DNA from: Candidatus Brockarchaeota archaeon | GTDB taxonomy: Archaea; Thermoproteota; EX4484-205; JAAOZO01 | NCBI GenBank assembly: GCA_017601145.1 | Contig: JAFNIV010000003.1 | Coordinates: 72,769 to 109,381, forward strand | Length of the DNA: 36,613 nucleotides | Direction: 5' to 3' | In this document: piece by piece, positions 7,244 through 16,931 of the stretch | How positions within the stretch are numbered: position 1 is the stretch's first letter | Layout: each line of letters starts with the position of its first letter | The notes under the pieces: model-generated | The model's input: the letters and a program-made list of their open reading frames with translations, nothing else | Told to the model about the DNA's origin: nothing | Databases searched by the model: none | Program-made: the position numbers and the translations under genes

Positions 7244-8902
7244 TTACTCAAACTCGCTAGGACCTGCACCGCCTTCCTCAGGAGGTTTTGGTGCAGATGG
7301 TTTCTCCTTTGGCTTGCCAGCAGCAATGATATCATCGATTCTTATGATCATACTTGCAGCTTCACTTGCTGATTTTATAATCTGTTGCTTTACCACCATT
7401 GGTTCGATTACGTTTTCTTCCCACATATCGCTGATTTTTCTCTGGACAACATTGACTCCTACCCACTTCTTTCCATTTTCATGAACTCTTCTTAGTTCAG
7501 CTAAAGTGTCTATTGGATCCATCCCCGAAGTTTCTGCAAGTATTGAAGGAATCACTTCTAAGGCTTCTGCAAACTTTCTTACTGCGAGTTGTTCTTTTCC
7601 TGGCACTTTCTCAGAGAAGTCTCTAATCCTTAAGGCAAGCTCTACTTCTGGTGCACCTCCTCCAGCAACGATATATGGATTCATAACTACATCTTTTACC
7701 ACACTTATTGAATCATGTAATGCTCTATCTGTTTCGTCAACTACTTTTTCTGTACCTCCCCTTATGAGCAAAGTTACTGAATGAGGATTCTTGCATTTCT
7801 CTATGAAGAGCCACTTGTCCTCTCCTAGCTTCCTTTCTTCAACAAGCTCAGCTTCTCCAAGGTCAGCAGGAGATAGCTCGTCAAGAGTACTAACAATCCT
7901 AGCTCCTGTTGCCTTTGAAGCTTTTTCCATATCAGATTCCTTTACACGCCTCACAGCAAGAATTCCAGCTTTTGCCAGGTAGTATTGAGCAACGTCATCT
8001 ATTCCTTTTTGACATAGAACTACGTTCGCACCCGTTGCTTTTATTTTATCAACCATTTCTTTTAGAATTCTTTGTTCTTCGTCTAAGAATTCCTTTATTT
8101 GTTCTGGTCTTTCAATGTTTATTTTTGCATCGAATTCTGTTTTCTCAATTTCCAGTGGACTAGAAATTAACGCAATTTTTGCATTCTGAACTCTTTTGGG
8201 CATACCTGAATGAACGACTTCCTTGTCTATTGCTATTCCTTCAATTAGCTGTGTTTCTGCGATCGAACCACCAGCTTTCTTTTCTACTTTTATGTCATCT
8301 ATTCTTGCAACGAGCTTTCCATCTTGCTCTGTAGTTACTTTTAATACCGCATCTACTACTAGATCAGCAAGTTGTCCACTGTTCTCCTTTACTAGTTTGC
8401 TTACTAAAGAAGTTATTGCTATTTTCTTCAGCATTTCTTTGTCCTTTGGATCAACTTTTACGGCAATTTCTCTTAGGATCTCTATGGCCTTATTTGCTGC
8501 CGTTCTATAGCCTTCAGCAATAATAGTTGGATGCACATCCATGTCTAAGAGCTCTTCTGCTTTTCTTAACAATTCACCTGCAAGTATTACTGCAGAAGTA
8601 GTTCCATCACCAACTTCTTGATCTGTTGCCTTTGCAACTTCTACCATAAGTTTTGCAGCTGGATGCTCAACTTCCATTTCCTTTAGGATAGTAGCACCAT
8701 CGTTGGTTATTGTTATATCACCTAGACTATCGACTAGCATTTTGTCCATCCCACGAGGACCTAAAGAACTTTTTACAACTTCAGCTATAGTTTTAGCGGC
8801 CATAAAGTTGTTCCTTTGAGCTTCTTTTCCTTTTGATCTTGTACTACCTTCTTTAAGAACGAGAATTGGAGTTCCAGCCAAAGCAGCTGGTACTTGAGAC
8901 AT
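7244..8902 (-). CDS. thsA: Thermosome subunit (group II chaperonin)
   Basis: A 552-residue group II chaperonin subunit that folds proteins inside a closed double ring using ATP. Signature segments are present: LGPRG (residues 47-51), NDGAT, and the GDGTT nucleotide-binding loop (98-102), with the late GGGAPEVE motif. The C-terminal tail is short and glycine/proline-rich instead of the longer GGM tail seen in many homologues. A GGGGGTGA Shine-Dalgarno site lies eight bases before the ATG at 8902. The in-frame GTG at 8914 overlaps that site and is unlikely to be used. It has its own strong promoter and is monocistronic. Further paralogues may exist elsewhere. Confidence 0.97.
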   Translation of the reverse strand: MSQVPAALAGTPILVLKEGSTRSKGKEAQRNNFMAAKTIAEVVKSSLGPRGMDKMLVDSLGDITITNDGATILKEMEVEHPAAKLMVEVAKATDQEVGDGTTSAVILAGELLRKAEELLDMDVHPTIIAEGYRTAANKAIEILREIAVKVDPKDKEMLKKIAITSLVSKLVKENSGQLADLVVDAVLKVTTEQDGKLVARIDDIKVEKKAGGSIAETQLIEGIAIDKEVVHSGMPKRVQNAKIALISSPLEIEKTEFDAKINIERPEQIKEFLDEEQRILKEMVDKIKATGANVVLCQKGIDDVAQYYLAKAGILAVRRVKESDMEKASKATGARIVSTLDELSPADLGEAELVEERKLGEDKWLFIEKCKNPHSVTLLIRGGTEKVVDETDRALHDSISVVKDVVMNPYIVAGGGAPEVELALRIRDFSEKVPGKEQLAVRKFAEALEVIPSILAETSGMDPIDTLAELRRVHENGKKWVGVNVVQRKISDMWEENVIEPMVVKQQIIKSASEAASMIIRIDDIIAAGKPKEKPSAPKPPEEGGAGPSEFE

Positions 8903-8957
8903 TTTACCATTCACCCCCTTACCTTAACTCTCCCTCCACGGTATAATGACAAAAGCT

Positions 8958-8970
8958 CTTATAAGCTTTA
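8958..8970 (-). promoter_or_regulatory. Thermosome promoter
   Basis: On the minus strand a BRE-like TAAAGC is followed by TTATAAG, about 26 bases before an inferred start near 8935. This is one of the best BRE/TATA pairs in the window, consistent with high expression. Confidence 0.5.
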
Positions 8971-9059
8971 CTTAAAAAAAATAAATTTATATTGAGTAAA
9001 ATACGATCCTAGGAAAGATTTTTATTTATCTTTTCTAGCTTTTAGCCAGATGAGAAAAA

Positions 9060-9389
9060 ATGACAGTGCAGTGTCCTTGCGGAAGGTACATAGAAAATGC
9101 ATCCGAATTTAAACTATTGTTCCTAAAGAAGGAACAAAATGAAATTGACATTCTTTGCCCTAACGAAAATTGTTACATTAGGGAATTAGGTTATATCAAG
9201 TTTGAAGTGAAAGAAGGAAAACCTAAGTTTAAGGAAGCTTCGTTTTATCCGCCTTTTGTAACGTGGAATGTTACTCAACTAGGGAAAGATGAAGCTCAAA
9301 GACAATTAAAGCAAATGCTAAAAGACTTAATAACTAAATATGTTGATTGGGACAGACTAGTGTTAGCAGAGCAGACACAACAAAAATAA
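9060..9389 (+). CDS. Small conserved zinc-binding protein
   Basis: A 109-residue protein with two cysteine pairs, CPCG at residues 5-8 and CPNENC about 30 residues later, which together could bind one zinc ion. A beta-strand region (ELGYIKFEVKEGKP) and a helical C-terminus with DLITKYVDWDRL follow. I recognise it only as a conserved archaeal hypothetical. There is no obvious nucleic-acid-binding motif beyond the zinc knuckle. A TATA-like TTTTTATTTATC lies at about 9016. It is transcribed alone, divergent from thermosome. Confidence 0.6.
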   Translation: MTVQCPCGRYIENASEFKLLFLKKEQNEIDILCPNENCYIRELGYIKFEVKEGKPKFKEASFYPPFVTWNVTQLGKDEAQRQLKQMLKDLITKYVDWDRLVLAEQTQQK

Positions 9390-9648
9390 AAAAATCGAAA
9401 GAAAACTATACCATTCAATATTTTTTAGTCTAAATTTTTAGCTTAGATGCCAGAGAAGTGTGATAAAACAAAGCTCAACTCAATAGAAGTATACTTTCAC
9501 TTTTCTATAATTCCATTATAAGAGTAAAGAAACAAAATAACCTGGATTTTCTCTAGACAATGCTATATTAGTCTGTACCTTATTTCGATACAAAACAATA
9601 TACTAAAAATTTTCGACTTTAAATAAAAATATTCAATTTGGAAGGTAA
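9390..9648. other. AT-rich convergent spacer
   Basis: This lies between the zinc-protein stop and the EF-2 stop on the opposite strand. I checked it for tRNA, C/D box and hairpin patterns and found nothing convincing. Only short T runs suitable for termination are visible. Confidence 0.35.
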
Positions 9649-11835
9649 TTACTCTATAAAATCTGATAATTTTGGAATCTCTGATGGCAGTCCTTTTCTT
9701 TTTCTGATTTCTGCAACTACGTTCTGGACAATTGAAGAAGGAACGGGCTCCCATCGAAGGAACGAAGTATCCCAAAAAGCTCTGCCTCCTGTCGCGCTTC
9801 TCATAGTTTCTGAAAGACCAAAGGACTCTGCAGCAGGTAATTCGCCGATAACATAGGTCATGTTACCTTTTTGATCAACTGAAACAACTTTTCCTCTAAT
9901 TTGATTGATAACTCTTGTAACGTTCCCAACTTGTTCTACTGGAATTCTAACATCGATCCTAAGTATTGGCTCCAGTAAAACAGGTTTTGCAAGCAACATA
10001 GCAGCGTATATGCCTCTTTTGATTGCAGGGATTATTTGACCTGGGCCATGATGAGCAGGGTCTTCGTGTATTGTAGCATCAACCAAACGTACCTTTACGC
10101 CTCTTACAGGTTCTCTAGCCAAGACACCTTCGGACATCGCTTCTATAAAACCCATTCTCATTGAACCACTAACTTGCTCTAGTCTTTGAACTCCCTTTGT
10201 AGCATCAACAAAAATGCTAAGGCTCTCACTTATTGCCCAAACGTTTCTTGCGTCATCAGCAGACCAGCCTGCGTCTCTAAGTAGCTTTGCTCTTTCTTTG
10301 TTGTCCATGAATTCGGTAATTTCGCCTCTACTTAGCATCTGTAGAACTTCTAACTCAAGAGGTTGGACTTCAATAGAAACTTTGTTGTGGCCATTAGGAG
10401 ATCTAACTAGTATAGGACCTCCTTTCTCTAAAATACTTTCTCTGTATATTACTACAGGATTTGATGTAACGACTTCTAATCCAGCCTCTTTTATAAAAGT
10501 TAAAGCAACTTCTAAATGTAGTTGACCCATTCCACTTAGTAAATACTCTCCTGTTTGTTCGTTTATGTGAACTCTTAAGTTTGGATCTTCAATGCTCAGC
10601 TTTCTCATCTCGTTAACTAGAGCAGGCAAGTCCTTTGGATGTTTGGGTTCTATTGCTATCGTTACTACTGGTTCACTAACGTACTTTATGCTCTCAAATG
10701 GAACGACACCAGAAATAGAAGATATCGTTTCTCCAGCCCTTGCATCTGAAAGCCCTAGAAGTGCTGGAACATTTCCAGAAGGTAAAGAACCAACTACTTC
10801 TCTATAAGGTCCCATGTACAGACCAACTTGTTGCACTCTATTCTTGGTTTTTGCACCTATTAAGTAAACTTCCTGCCCACTATAGACAGTGCCAGAAAAC
10901 AGCCTTCCTGTAGCGACTACTCCAGCTTGAGGATCAACTCTAATATGAGAAGCTACCATAACGATTGGACCATTTGGATCACAATTCATCATTGCTTTTC
11001 CTACTTCACTATCTATGTCACCGTGCCAAATTTTAGGAATTCTGTATTTTTGTGCTTGAATTGGAGGAGGTACATGATTTACAACCATACTAAGTACCGT
11101 CTCATGAACTGGAAATTCTTGCGCTAAACTTGCTTGTTCACCCTTTTCATATATTGATATGATTTCATTAAATTTTATTCCTTTTTTTGCTGCAATATCT
11201 AGAGTAAGGCCCCATTTATCTTTTGCAGCGCCAAAAGCAACGCTTCCTTTAAATGGATTAATTTTCCATGCATCTTTAAACTCAAGGGGAGCATAAAGGT
11301 CTATTAGTTTGTTAAAGTCTCTTATTATACGAAGAAACTTTGATTCTATTTCTTGAGGAGATAACTTTAACTCTTTTATTAGCCTATCGACTTTATTTAT
11401 GAAAAGTATAGGTCTAACATACTCTTCAAGAGCTTGTCTAGTAACAGTTTCTGTTTGAACCATAACTTCTTCCACAGAGTCGACCACTACAACAGCACCA
11501 TCGATCGCTCTTAAGCTTCTGGTAACGAAACCAGTGAAGTCAATATGTCCAGGAGTGTCTATCATATTTATAAGATATGGTGTTCCGTTCAGTTCATGAT
11601 ATAACGATACATTTGCAGCTTTGTATGTAAATTGTCTTTCTTGTTCTATCTTTAGGTAGTCTAATGCTAAAGCTTCACCTGCCATAGAAGGGGAAAGTAA
11701 TCCTGATGCTGCTAAAAGGCTATCGCTTAGAGTAGTCTTTCCATGGTCTACATGTGCAATTATTCCCATGTCTCTTATATATTCTCTTTTGTTAGCTATT
11801 TTTAGAATTTCTTCAGTCGTTTTATACTTTGGCAT
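9649..11835 (-). CDS. fusA: Translation elongation factor EF-2
   Basis: A 728-residue GTPase that drives ribosomal translocation. G1 is AHVDHGKT (residues 27-34), G3 is DTPGH and G4 is NKVD. Domains II-V follow at normal length. The diphthamide-bearing histidine maps to H595 in HEDPAHHGPGQ. The residue after it is histidine, where archaeal and eukaryotic EF-2 normally have arginine (HRG). The ATG is preceded by AAAGGTG, and a promoter with AAAGGTTTATTA lies at about 11883-11897. Monocistronic. The identification is certain. Confidence 0.98.
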   Translation of the reverse strand: MPKYKTTEEILKIANKREYIRDMGIIAHVDHGKTTLSDSLLAASGLLSPSMAGEALALDYLKIEQERQFTYKAANVSLYHELNGTPYLINMIDTPGHIDFTGFVTRSLRAIDGAVVVVDSVEEVMVQTETVTRQALEEYVRPILFINKVDRLIKELKLSPQEIESKFLRIIRDFNKLIDLYAPLEFKDAWKINPFKGSVAFGAAKDKWGLTLDIAAKKGIKFNEIISIYEKGEQASLAQEFPVHETVLSMVVNHVPPPIQAQKYRIPKIWHGDIDSEVGKAMMNCDPNGPIVMVASHIRVDPQAGVVATGRLFSGTVYSGQEVYLIGAKTKNRVQQVGLYMGPYREVVGSLPSGNVPALLGLSDARAGETISSISGVVPFESIKYVSEPVVTIAIEPKHPKDLPALVNEMRKLSIEDPNLRVHINEQTGEYLLSGMGQLHLEVALTFIKEAGLEVVTSNPVVIYRESILEKGGPILVRSPNGHNKVSIEVQPLELEVLQMLSRGEITEFMDNKERAKLLRDAGWSADDARNVWAISESLSIFVDATKGVQRLEQVSGSMRMGFIEAMSEGVLAREPVRGVKVRLVDATIHEDPAHHGPGQIIPAIKRGIYAAMLLAKPVLLEPILRIDVRIPVEQVGNVTRVINQIRGKVVSVDQKGNMTYVIGELPAAESFGLSETMRSATGGRAFWDTSFLRWEPVPSSIVQNVVAEIRKRKGLPSEIPKLSDFIE

Positions 11836-12273
11836 AATCTTTTACACCTTTAATTTTTATGAACTTGAGATCGAAAGAAGGGGATAATAAACCTTTTGTT
11901 TATGCTTTATTTTTAATAAGAGCTGAAAACATAAAAATAACAAGAAAAAAGGTTTAAAACATTACAATAGAAGAACAACATGACCTCTTATGCTAAAGTC
12001 TGAGATTTTTCGGTTCTTTTATGGTGCTTTACCACAATTCTGATTACGTAAACAGAGCTCTACTACATGTAGTATGCTTATTGGAGCTTTTCTTTTTTAG
12101 CGAATCTTATTTCAGCTTTTGGACTTCTGGATCGCATATCACTGAACAACTGTTCGAAACATCTTTAAGCTTTCGATAACTCATTTCAAGTAAAGCTTTA
12201 GCTTTCTTACTAACTTACTAGAACAAGTTAACTTATTAGTTTAATTTTTCTTTTTAATGCTTATAACGGGAAG
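11836..12273. other. 438-base intergenic region with a perfect palindrome
   Basis: This lies between gltX (which ends at 12274 on the minus strand) and EF-2. It carries the EF-2 promoter at about 11883-11897, a 14-bp perfect palindrome TACTACATGTAGTA at 12061-12074 directly after a GAGCTC palindrome, and AAGTTAACTT at 12225-12234. No reading frame, tRNA or convincing C/D box RNA is visible. Confidence 0.4.
11883..11897 (-). promoter_or_regulatory. EF-2 promoter
   Basis: On the minus strand AAAAGG followed by TTTATTATC fits a BRE/TATA pair, giving a leader of roughly 26 bases that contains the AAAGGTG Shine-Dalgarno site. Confidence 0.4.
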
Positions 12274-13989
12274 TTAATTATGGGTGAAGATGCACAACGC
12301 ATAATCGTCGCTATATCTTTCTATTTTAACAAAGCCAAATCTTACAAATTGAACTACAGAACCAAGTGCTAAAGCTTTTAGATTGTTTTCAGCTAGACCA
12401 TCCGTAAACTCAGCATTTGGCATCAAAACTTTAGTCTTCATAGAAGAACTAGAAGTAACCCATTGAATCAATTTTAAAGAGGTTTGCCTTGATTTGGTTT
12501 CAGCACTCACGAATTTCGCCTTAACTACTTTTCCATTAAATTCTTCTTCGACGATAATATTAAAGAGGTTCATCAGCCTAATTTCTTCACCCATCTTTAG
12601 ATTTTTTGCATCATCGTTTGCAATGAGTATTTGCTCATTCTTTGAGAACTTAATTCTTCTACTACCTAAATTCTTGTTATCAGGATGATTTGGCAAGATG
12701 ACCTCTTCAATTGATGGAAAGTTACCAATCTCTACTTTAACAGGATCTTTAACGAAAAACAACCTTGGTGTATATTTATCAATAGCAACTCTATTTTGTG
12801 CGTATATATTCTCCCACTTTAATGTTGCTTCTACTGGTTTTAATCCAAGTTCAAGAATTATCTTTTTAATCACTTCTGGTTTAAAACCTCTTCGTCTAAT
12901 AGCCATAATAGTTCCCAACCTTGGATCATCTGGACCTAAGAATTCTTTGGATTTAATTCCTTTAATGATTTTTGATTTACTTAACACAGAACCCTCCAAT
13001 TTTACTCTTCCATTATTCACAGTTATTGGTTTTTTCCATTTAAAATAGTTAAAAACAAAGGCTTGTCTTATTTCGTTTATTGTGTGCTCTTTTCCTCTTA
13101 TAACATGAGTTATTCCCATTTCATGATCATCTATAGCGCAAGACCAGTTGTACAAAGGCCAAACCTTATATTTATTACCTACCCTTGGATGAGGTGAAAG
13201 ATCTACCCTTAAAGCAGGCCAGTCTCTAATAGCAGGATTAGGATGATTCAAATTAGTTTTTACTCTAAGTACGGCTTCACCGGGTGAAAATTTTCCTTCA
13301 AGCATCATACTCCAAAGCTTTAGGTTGGTCTCTACACTTTGATCTCTATGAGGACAAGGTTGCTTCTTTGCTATATATTTTCTAAAATCCTCTGGTTTGC
13401 ATGTACATATGTATGCGTTCCCCATTTTAATTAATTTCTCCGCATAATCGTAATATATTTCAAGTCTGTCTGACTGATAATAAATTTCATCAGGTACAAT
13501 GCCAAGCCACTTTAAATCTTCAATAACCCAGTTATAAGCTTCTAGTAAGGGGGGTTTAACAGAGGGGGAGGTGTCCTCAAACCTCAAAATAAACTTTCCT
13601 TTATACTTATTTGCAAAGAAACTACATAAAATTGCAGGACTAGCATTTCCTAAAGTAAGGGGGCCGTCAGGGTTTGGTGCAAACCTTAAAACGTAGCCCT
13701 GAATTTCTGGATTTGGTGGGAGCTCAAGTTCATGCTTCTTAGGTTCCTTTTTAACGAGCGGAGGAGGGCCTGACTCCTGTAACTTAAGTTTGATTTGTTC
13801 TAAAGACATGGAATTAACTTCTTGACAAGCTTCATCTACTATTTTAGTCACGTCTTTTAGCATTTGTTTTAAACTTGGATCTCTGGCAAGTACATGCCCT
13901 ATTACAGTAGTAGGTTTAGCTTTCCCAAACTTGGAAGCATTTTCTAAAGCTAGGCGAAACGCCAACTTCCTTATTTCATCATAGCTCAT
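12274..13989 (-). CDS. gltX: Glutamyl-tRNA synthetase (archaeal type)
   Basis: A 571-residue class I aminoacyl-tRNA synthetase of the archaeal/eukaryotic GlnRS-like subgroup, with an N-terminal helical extension of about 95 residues. The catalytic core opens with RFAPNPDGPL, and the FILRFEDTSP strand follows. The HIGH motif reads TLGN (residues 112-115). Related archaeal enzymes usually have HLGN or HIGH here, so both histidine positions are changed. The KMSKS equivalent is VLSKSK. The C-terminal half is a beta-barrel anticodon-binding domain. It is the last gene of the mevalonate-kinase operon, 34 bases after the isomerase gene. Confidence 0.95.
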   Translation of the reverse strand: MSYDEIRKLAFRLALENASKFGKAKPTTVIGHVLARDPSLKQMLKDVTKIVDEACQEVNSMSLEQIKLKLQESGPPPLVKKEPKKHELELPPNPEIQGYVLRFAPNPDGPLTLGNASPAILCSFFANKYKGKFILRFEDTSPSVKPPLLEAYNWVIEDLKWLGIVPDEIYYQSDRLEIYYDYAEKLIKMGNAYICTCKPEDFRKYIAKKQPCPHRDQSVETNLKLWSMMLEGKFSPGEAVLRVKTNLNHPNPAIRDWPALRVDLSPHPRVGNKYKVWPLYNWSCAIDDHEMGITHVIRGKEHTINEIRQAFVFNYFKWKKPITVNNGRVKLEGSVLSKSKIIKGIKSKEFLGPDDPRLGTIMAIRRRGFKPEVIKKIILELGLKPVEATLKWENIYAQNRVAIDKYTPRLFFVKDPVKVEIGNFPSIEEVILPNHPDNKNLGSRRIKFSKNEQILIANDDAKNLKMGEEIRLMNLFNIIVEEEFNGKVVKAKFVSAETKSRQTSLKLIQWVTSSSSMKTKVLMPNAEFTDGLAENNLKALALGSVVQFVRFGFVKIERYSDDYALCIFTHN

Positions 13990-14022
13990 TTTGTAAGTTT
14001 CTCACCTAGAAGGTAAAATCAT

Positions 14023-15093
14023 TTATTTATAACTTTGAGTTAACTCTCTCTGAAAGACCCAATCTCTAACTATTCCTGTAAGAATGTAAGGCTTTGCTTT
14101 TAACTCTTTAATATTACTAGCACCAACCAAAAACATAGTTGCCATTAATTCTTTATTAAACTTGCTAATAGTTTTTTCTAAAAACTTTGGGCCCTTTATT
14201 GCAGCTTCAAGAAAGGGCCTGGCAACTCCAGCACAACAAGAACCTAGGACTATGCTCTTTGCAACGTCTAGACCACTTCTTATGCCTCCAGAGGCAATTA
14301 CTTCTACGTTTTCAACAGACTTGGCTTCTAGAATGCTAATTGCTGTCGGGATTCCCCAAAAAGAAAACTTTTTTGAAAGTTCTAACTTTTCGATGTCCCT
14401 TATTTTCTTTGCTCTCAAGCCTTCTATAACTGCAAAACTAGTACCTCCAGAACCTCCAACATCAATATAGTTAATTTTTAGATGGCTTGCTAATAGCGCA
14501 ACCTCTTTCGATATTCCACAACCAGTTTCCTTTATTATAACTTTGACTTTTAGTTTTCGTACGACTTCTTTCAATACATCAACTGCCCCACTTTGATTAG
14601 GTTCTCCTTCAGGCATTATTAGTTCCTGAAGCTTATTCAGGTGAATAGCCAAAGCATCAGCATCTATAAGTTCTACGGCTTTTTCTGCAAGATCGGTACC
14701 GCCCTCTATTAATTGCTGAATCCCTATGTTTGATATAACTGGAACATCTGGAGCTACTTCCCTAACTATTGAATAACTTTTAAGAAATTTTTTTTCTTCA
14801 ACGGCAACCCTAACGCTTCCAACACCAATAGGAATTAGATTCTTTTGTGCGACCTCTGCTAACCTTCTGTTTATTTTTTCAGCTTCTTTAAAACCTCCTG
14901 TCATTGAAGAGATTAATAGCGGTATTGATATATTTTTTTCAATAAAAAATGTAGAAGTATCTATATCGGAAAAATTAAAGTTAGAAAGAGCTTCATGAAC
15001 TAGTAAGACATCTTCAAAGCCAGTGTAGTAATCTTTCTCAGGATATTTTGTAGCGATTTTTAAGTGTTCATACTTTCTGTTAGAGATCTTCAT
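14023..15093 (-). CDS. fni: Isopentenyl-diphosphate delta-isomerase, type 2
   Basis: A 356-residue FMN- and NADPH-dependent enzyme of TIM-barrel fold that interconverts isopentenyl and dimethylallyl diphosphate, feeding archaeal ether-lipid synthesis. Type 2 features are present: SSMTGG, a HLNKLQE segment with the catalytic glutamine, KETGCGIS, DVGGSGGTSFA and ASGGIRSG (the phosphate-binding loop for FMN). Length is normal. It follows isopentenyl phosphate kinase by six bases, so it belongs to the same operon. Confidence 0.96.
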   Translation of the reverse strand: MKISNRKYEHLKIATKYPEKDYYTGFEDVLLVHEALSNFNFSDIDTSTFFIEKNISIPLLISSMTGGFKEAEKINRRLAEVAQKNLIPIGVGSVRVAVEEKKFLKSYSIVREVAPDVPVISNIGIQQLIEGGTDLAEKAVELIDADALAIHLNKLQELIMPEGEPNQSGAVDVLKEVVRKLKVKVIIKETGCGISKEVALLASHLKINYIDVGGSGGTSFAVIEGLRAKKIRDIEKLELSKKFSFWGIPTAISILEAKSVENVEVIASGGIRSGLDVAKSIVLGSCCAGVARPFLEAAIKGPKFLEKTISKFNKELMATMFLVGASNIKELKAKPYILTGIVRDWVFQRELTQSYK

Positions 15094-15099
15094 TAAAAA

Positions 15100-15858
15100 T
15101 CACTCTATTAGTTTAGTCCCTTTAAATTCCTTTTCCAAAAGAGCATTAAGTAACCTATTTCTTTGGGGATTCATGAAATAAACTTCTTTTTTTAAGCTTA
15201 CTACGGGAGCCATAGCGTTTAACTTAGCTCTAAGGCCGCCAGTAACATCATATTTATTAGTTGACCAAATTAGTTCTTCAAAGTTCGACCTTAGGCTTAG
15301 TTTTCTTATAACATTTCCATCTTTGCCTATAATTCCATCTTGATCAAAACACATAATGACTCTCTTAACTTCGTTAAGTTTAGCTAGTTCTGAGACAAGA
15401 ATGTCACCTGAAATAACTCTTGCTAAATCATCATAACCAAGTATTATATCTCCCTTTAAGATAGGAATTAAGCCCTTTCTTAACCAATTCAAGACAAACT
15501 TTGGGTTTAAGACTATACCATCTTCTCCTAAAAAAACGAGAGAATGAGTTTGAAGAGCTACCACAGGAATATTGAACTCTAAAAAAACTTTCGATATTGC
15601 TTGAGTTAAATTATCCATTTCGTATATTATAGTTGAGATTGCTTTGGGGTCTTGCGTTTCGCTTTCACTAAACTTCAGTTTCTCAACTAGATAATGACCT
15701 ACTGAACCACCTCCATGCACTAGTAAAAGGTTTCTTTTTCCATACTTAGCAATTTGTTCAGCAATTTCGGTTATGTTATCATAAAGAATTTTAAACGGAA
15801 TAGACTTGTCAGTTATTACGCTTCCTCCAAGCTTGATTATAGTTACTCCTTCCAACAT
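15100..15858 (-). CDS. ipk: Isopentenyl phosphate kinase
   Basis: A 252-residue amino-acid-kinase-fold enzyme that phosphorylates isopentenyl phosphate to isopentenyl diphosphate, the last step of the archaeal modified mevalonate pathway. The opening is IIKLGGSVITDK, and GGGSVGH at residues 49-55 carries the catalytic histidine H55 that distinguishes this family from other amino-acid kinases. KYDVTGGLRAK near residue 210 fits the nucleotide site. The start overlaps the end of mevalonate kinase by 16 bases. Confidence 0.95.
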   Translation of the reverse strand: MLEGVTIIKLGGSVITDKSIPFKILYDNITEIAEQIAKYGKRNLLLVHGGGSVGHYLVEKLKFSESETQDPKAISTIIYEMDNLTQAISKVFLEFNIPVVALQTHSLVFLGEDGIVLNPKFVLNWLRKGLIPILKGDIILGYDDLARVISGDILVSELAKLNEVKRVIMCFDQDGIIGKDGNVIRKLSLRSNFEELIWSTNKYDVTGGLRAKLNAMAPVVSLKKEVYFMNPQRNRLLNALLEKEFKGTKLIE

Positions 15859-16811
15859 TTTATACCTTCCTCACTTTTCTTAACTAAGAAGCTTTTAATG
15901 CCACGAGCACTTAAATTTTCAGAAAGAACTTTAAGTCTTTCTTCTTCAGAAAGTGCAATAACGGCGCCGCCTCCTCCAGCTCCTGTAAGTTTTGCCCCGA
16001 ATGCGCCATTAGATATACAAAAACTAACAATTTCATCCAACTTGTCATTAGAGACACCAAACATAGACAAAGCAAGATGGTTCGCAGTTAAAAGAATTCC
16101 TGCTAATTTTAAGTTTCCTTCCTTCAATGCTTTTTCTATTTCTTCAGTTATCTTTGAGATGTAGATCAATAAATTTTTCATGTACTCTGAACTTTCTAAA
16201 CTTTCCTTAAATTTTTTCACCATAAAGCCAGTATTTCTTTCATACCCACTGTTAATCACCAATAGTGGTAAATTGTACTCTAGTTCAACTTTTTCAGAAT
16301 CTTTACCTTTTACATACTTTAAAAGACCACCCTTTATTGCAATCTCAACATCAACACCACTTGGATTTAGATGCACCATTTTTTCGCCAATCATTGCTTT
16401 TTCAAAGAGTTTGCTGTAGCTGGGTTCTTTCCCTAACGCAAGATAGATTGCCCTTGCCACTGAAACAAAAGTGGAACCAGAGGATCCAAGACCAGAAGAT
16501 TTTGGGGCTTCGTTGTAAGTTTCAATAGATACACCACCATTATAGCCTTCTTCATATAAGATTGATTTTGCTACTAGAGCTGCTGGGAGGAGAGCCTTAC
16601 TTCCAAAAAAAGAAGAAGACTTTACGTCTAAAACCAATTCACCATAATTTATCGACTTTACAAAGATTTTGTTTTCTGTTAAAACTTTAACCTTGGCTTT
16701 TGTTTTAAGATTAATAGCCATAACAAGTGCAGGATAGCCGTAAACAACAGAGTGCTCACCTGAAATTATTACTTTAGTTGGAGCTTCTGCTATAGCGAAT
16801 TGCCCCGACAT
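15843..16811 (-). CDS. mvk: Mevalonate kinase
   Basis: A 322-residue GHMP-superfamily kinase that makes phosphomevalonate. Motif 1 is KVIISGEHSVVYGYPA near the N-terminus. Motif 2, the ATP loop PKSSGLGSSGS, is at residues 103-113, followed by NPSGVDV with the catalytic aspartate. Motif 3, KLTGAGGGG, lies near the C-terminus. It is the first gene of an operon with ipk, fni and gltX. A TATA box at 16834-16843 puts the transcript start at the ATG itself, so the mRNA is probably leaderless. Confidence 0.96.
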   Translation of the reverse strand: MSGQFAIAEAPTKVIISGEHSVVYGYPALVMAINLKTKAKVKVLTENKIFVKSINYGELVLDVKSSSFFGSKALLPAALVAKSILYEEGYNGGVSIETYNEAPKSSGLGSSGSTFVSVARAIYLALGKEPSYSKLFEKAMIGEKMVHLNPSGVDVEIAIKGGLLKYVKGKDSEKVELEYNLPLLVINSGYERNTGFMVKKFKESLESSEYMKNLLIYISKITEEIEKALKEGNLKLAGILLTANHLALSMFGVSNDKLDEIVSFCISNGAFGAKLTGAGGGGAVIALSEEERLKVLSENLSARGIKSFLVKKSEEGIKCWKE

Positions 16812-16833
16812 GAACTAAAGAAAGCTGATCAAA

Positions 16834-16843
16834 GATTTAAAAA
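16834..16843 (-). promoter_or_regulatory. Promoter of the mevalonate operon
   Basis: TTTTTAAATC on the minus strand, centred about 26 bases before the mvk ATG, consistent with leaderless transcription. Confidence 0.5.
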
Positions 16844-16931
16844 TATTCTTTAATCTTTAATAAACTTTTTTCTATAATCGAGTGCGTGAGTAATTTAGAC
16901 TTAAAATAATAGTTAGACAATCTTTCAGTAA

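Noticed and set aside
7909-8163. Plus-strand open frames inside thermosome, EF-2 and ribosomal genes
   Set aside because: They lie antisense to strongly conserved genes, lack Shine-Dalgarno sites and have no recognisable domains. They are shadows of codon bias.
9440-9520. GTGATAA as a C box of a C/D sRNA
   Set aside because: No CTGA D box follows at a suitable distance and no terminal stem is seen.
12110-12150. C/D box sRNA on the minus strand with GTGATAT and CTGA
   Set aside because: The boxes are only about 30 bases apart, too short for a C/D guide RNA, and C'/D' boxes are missing.
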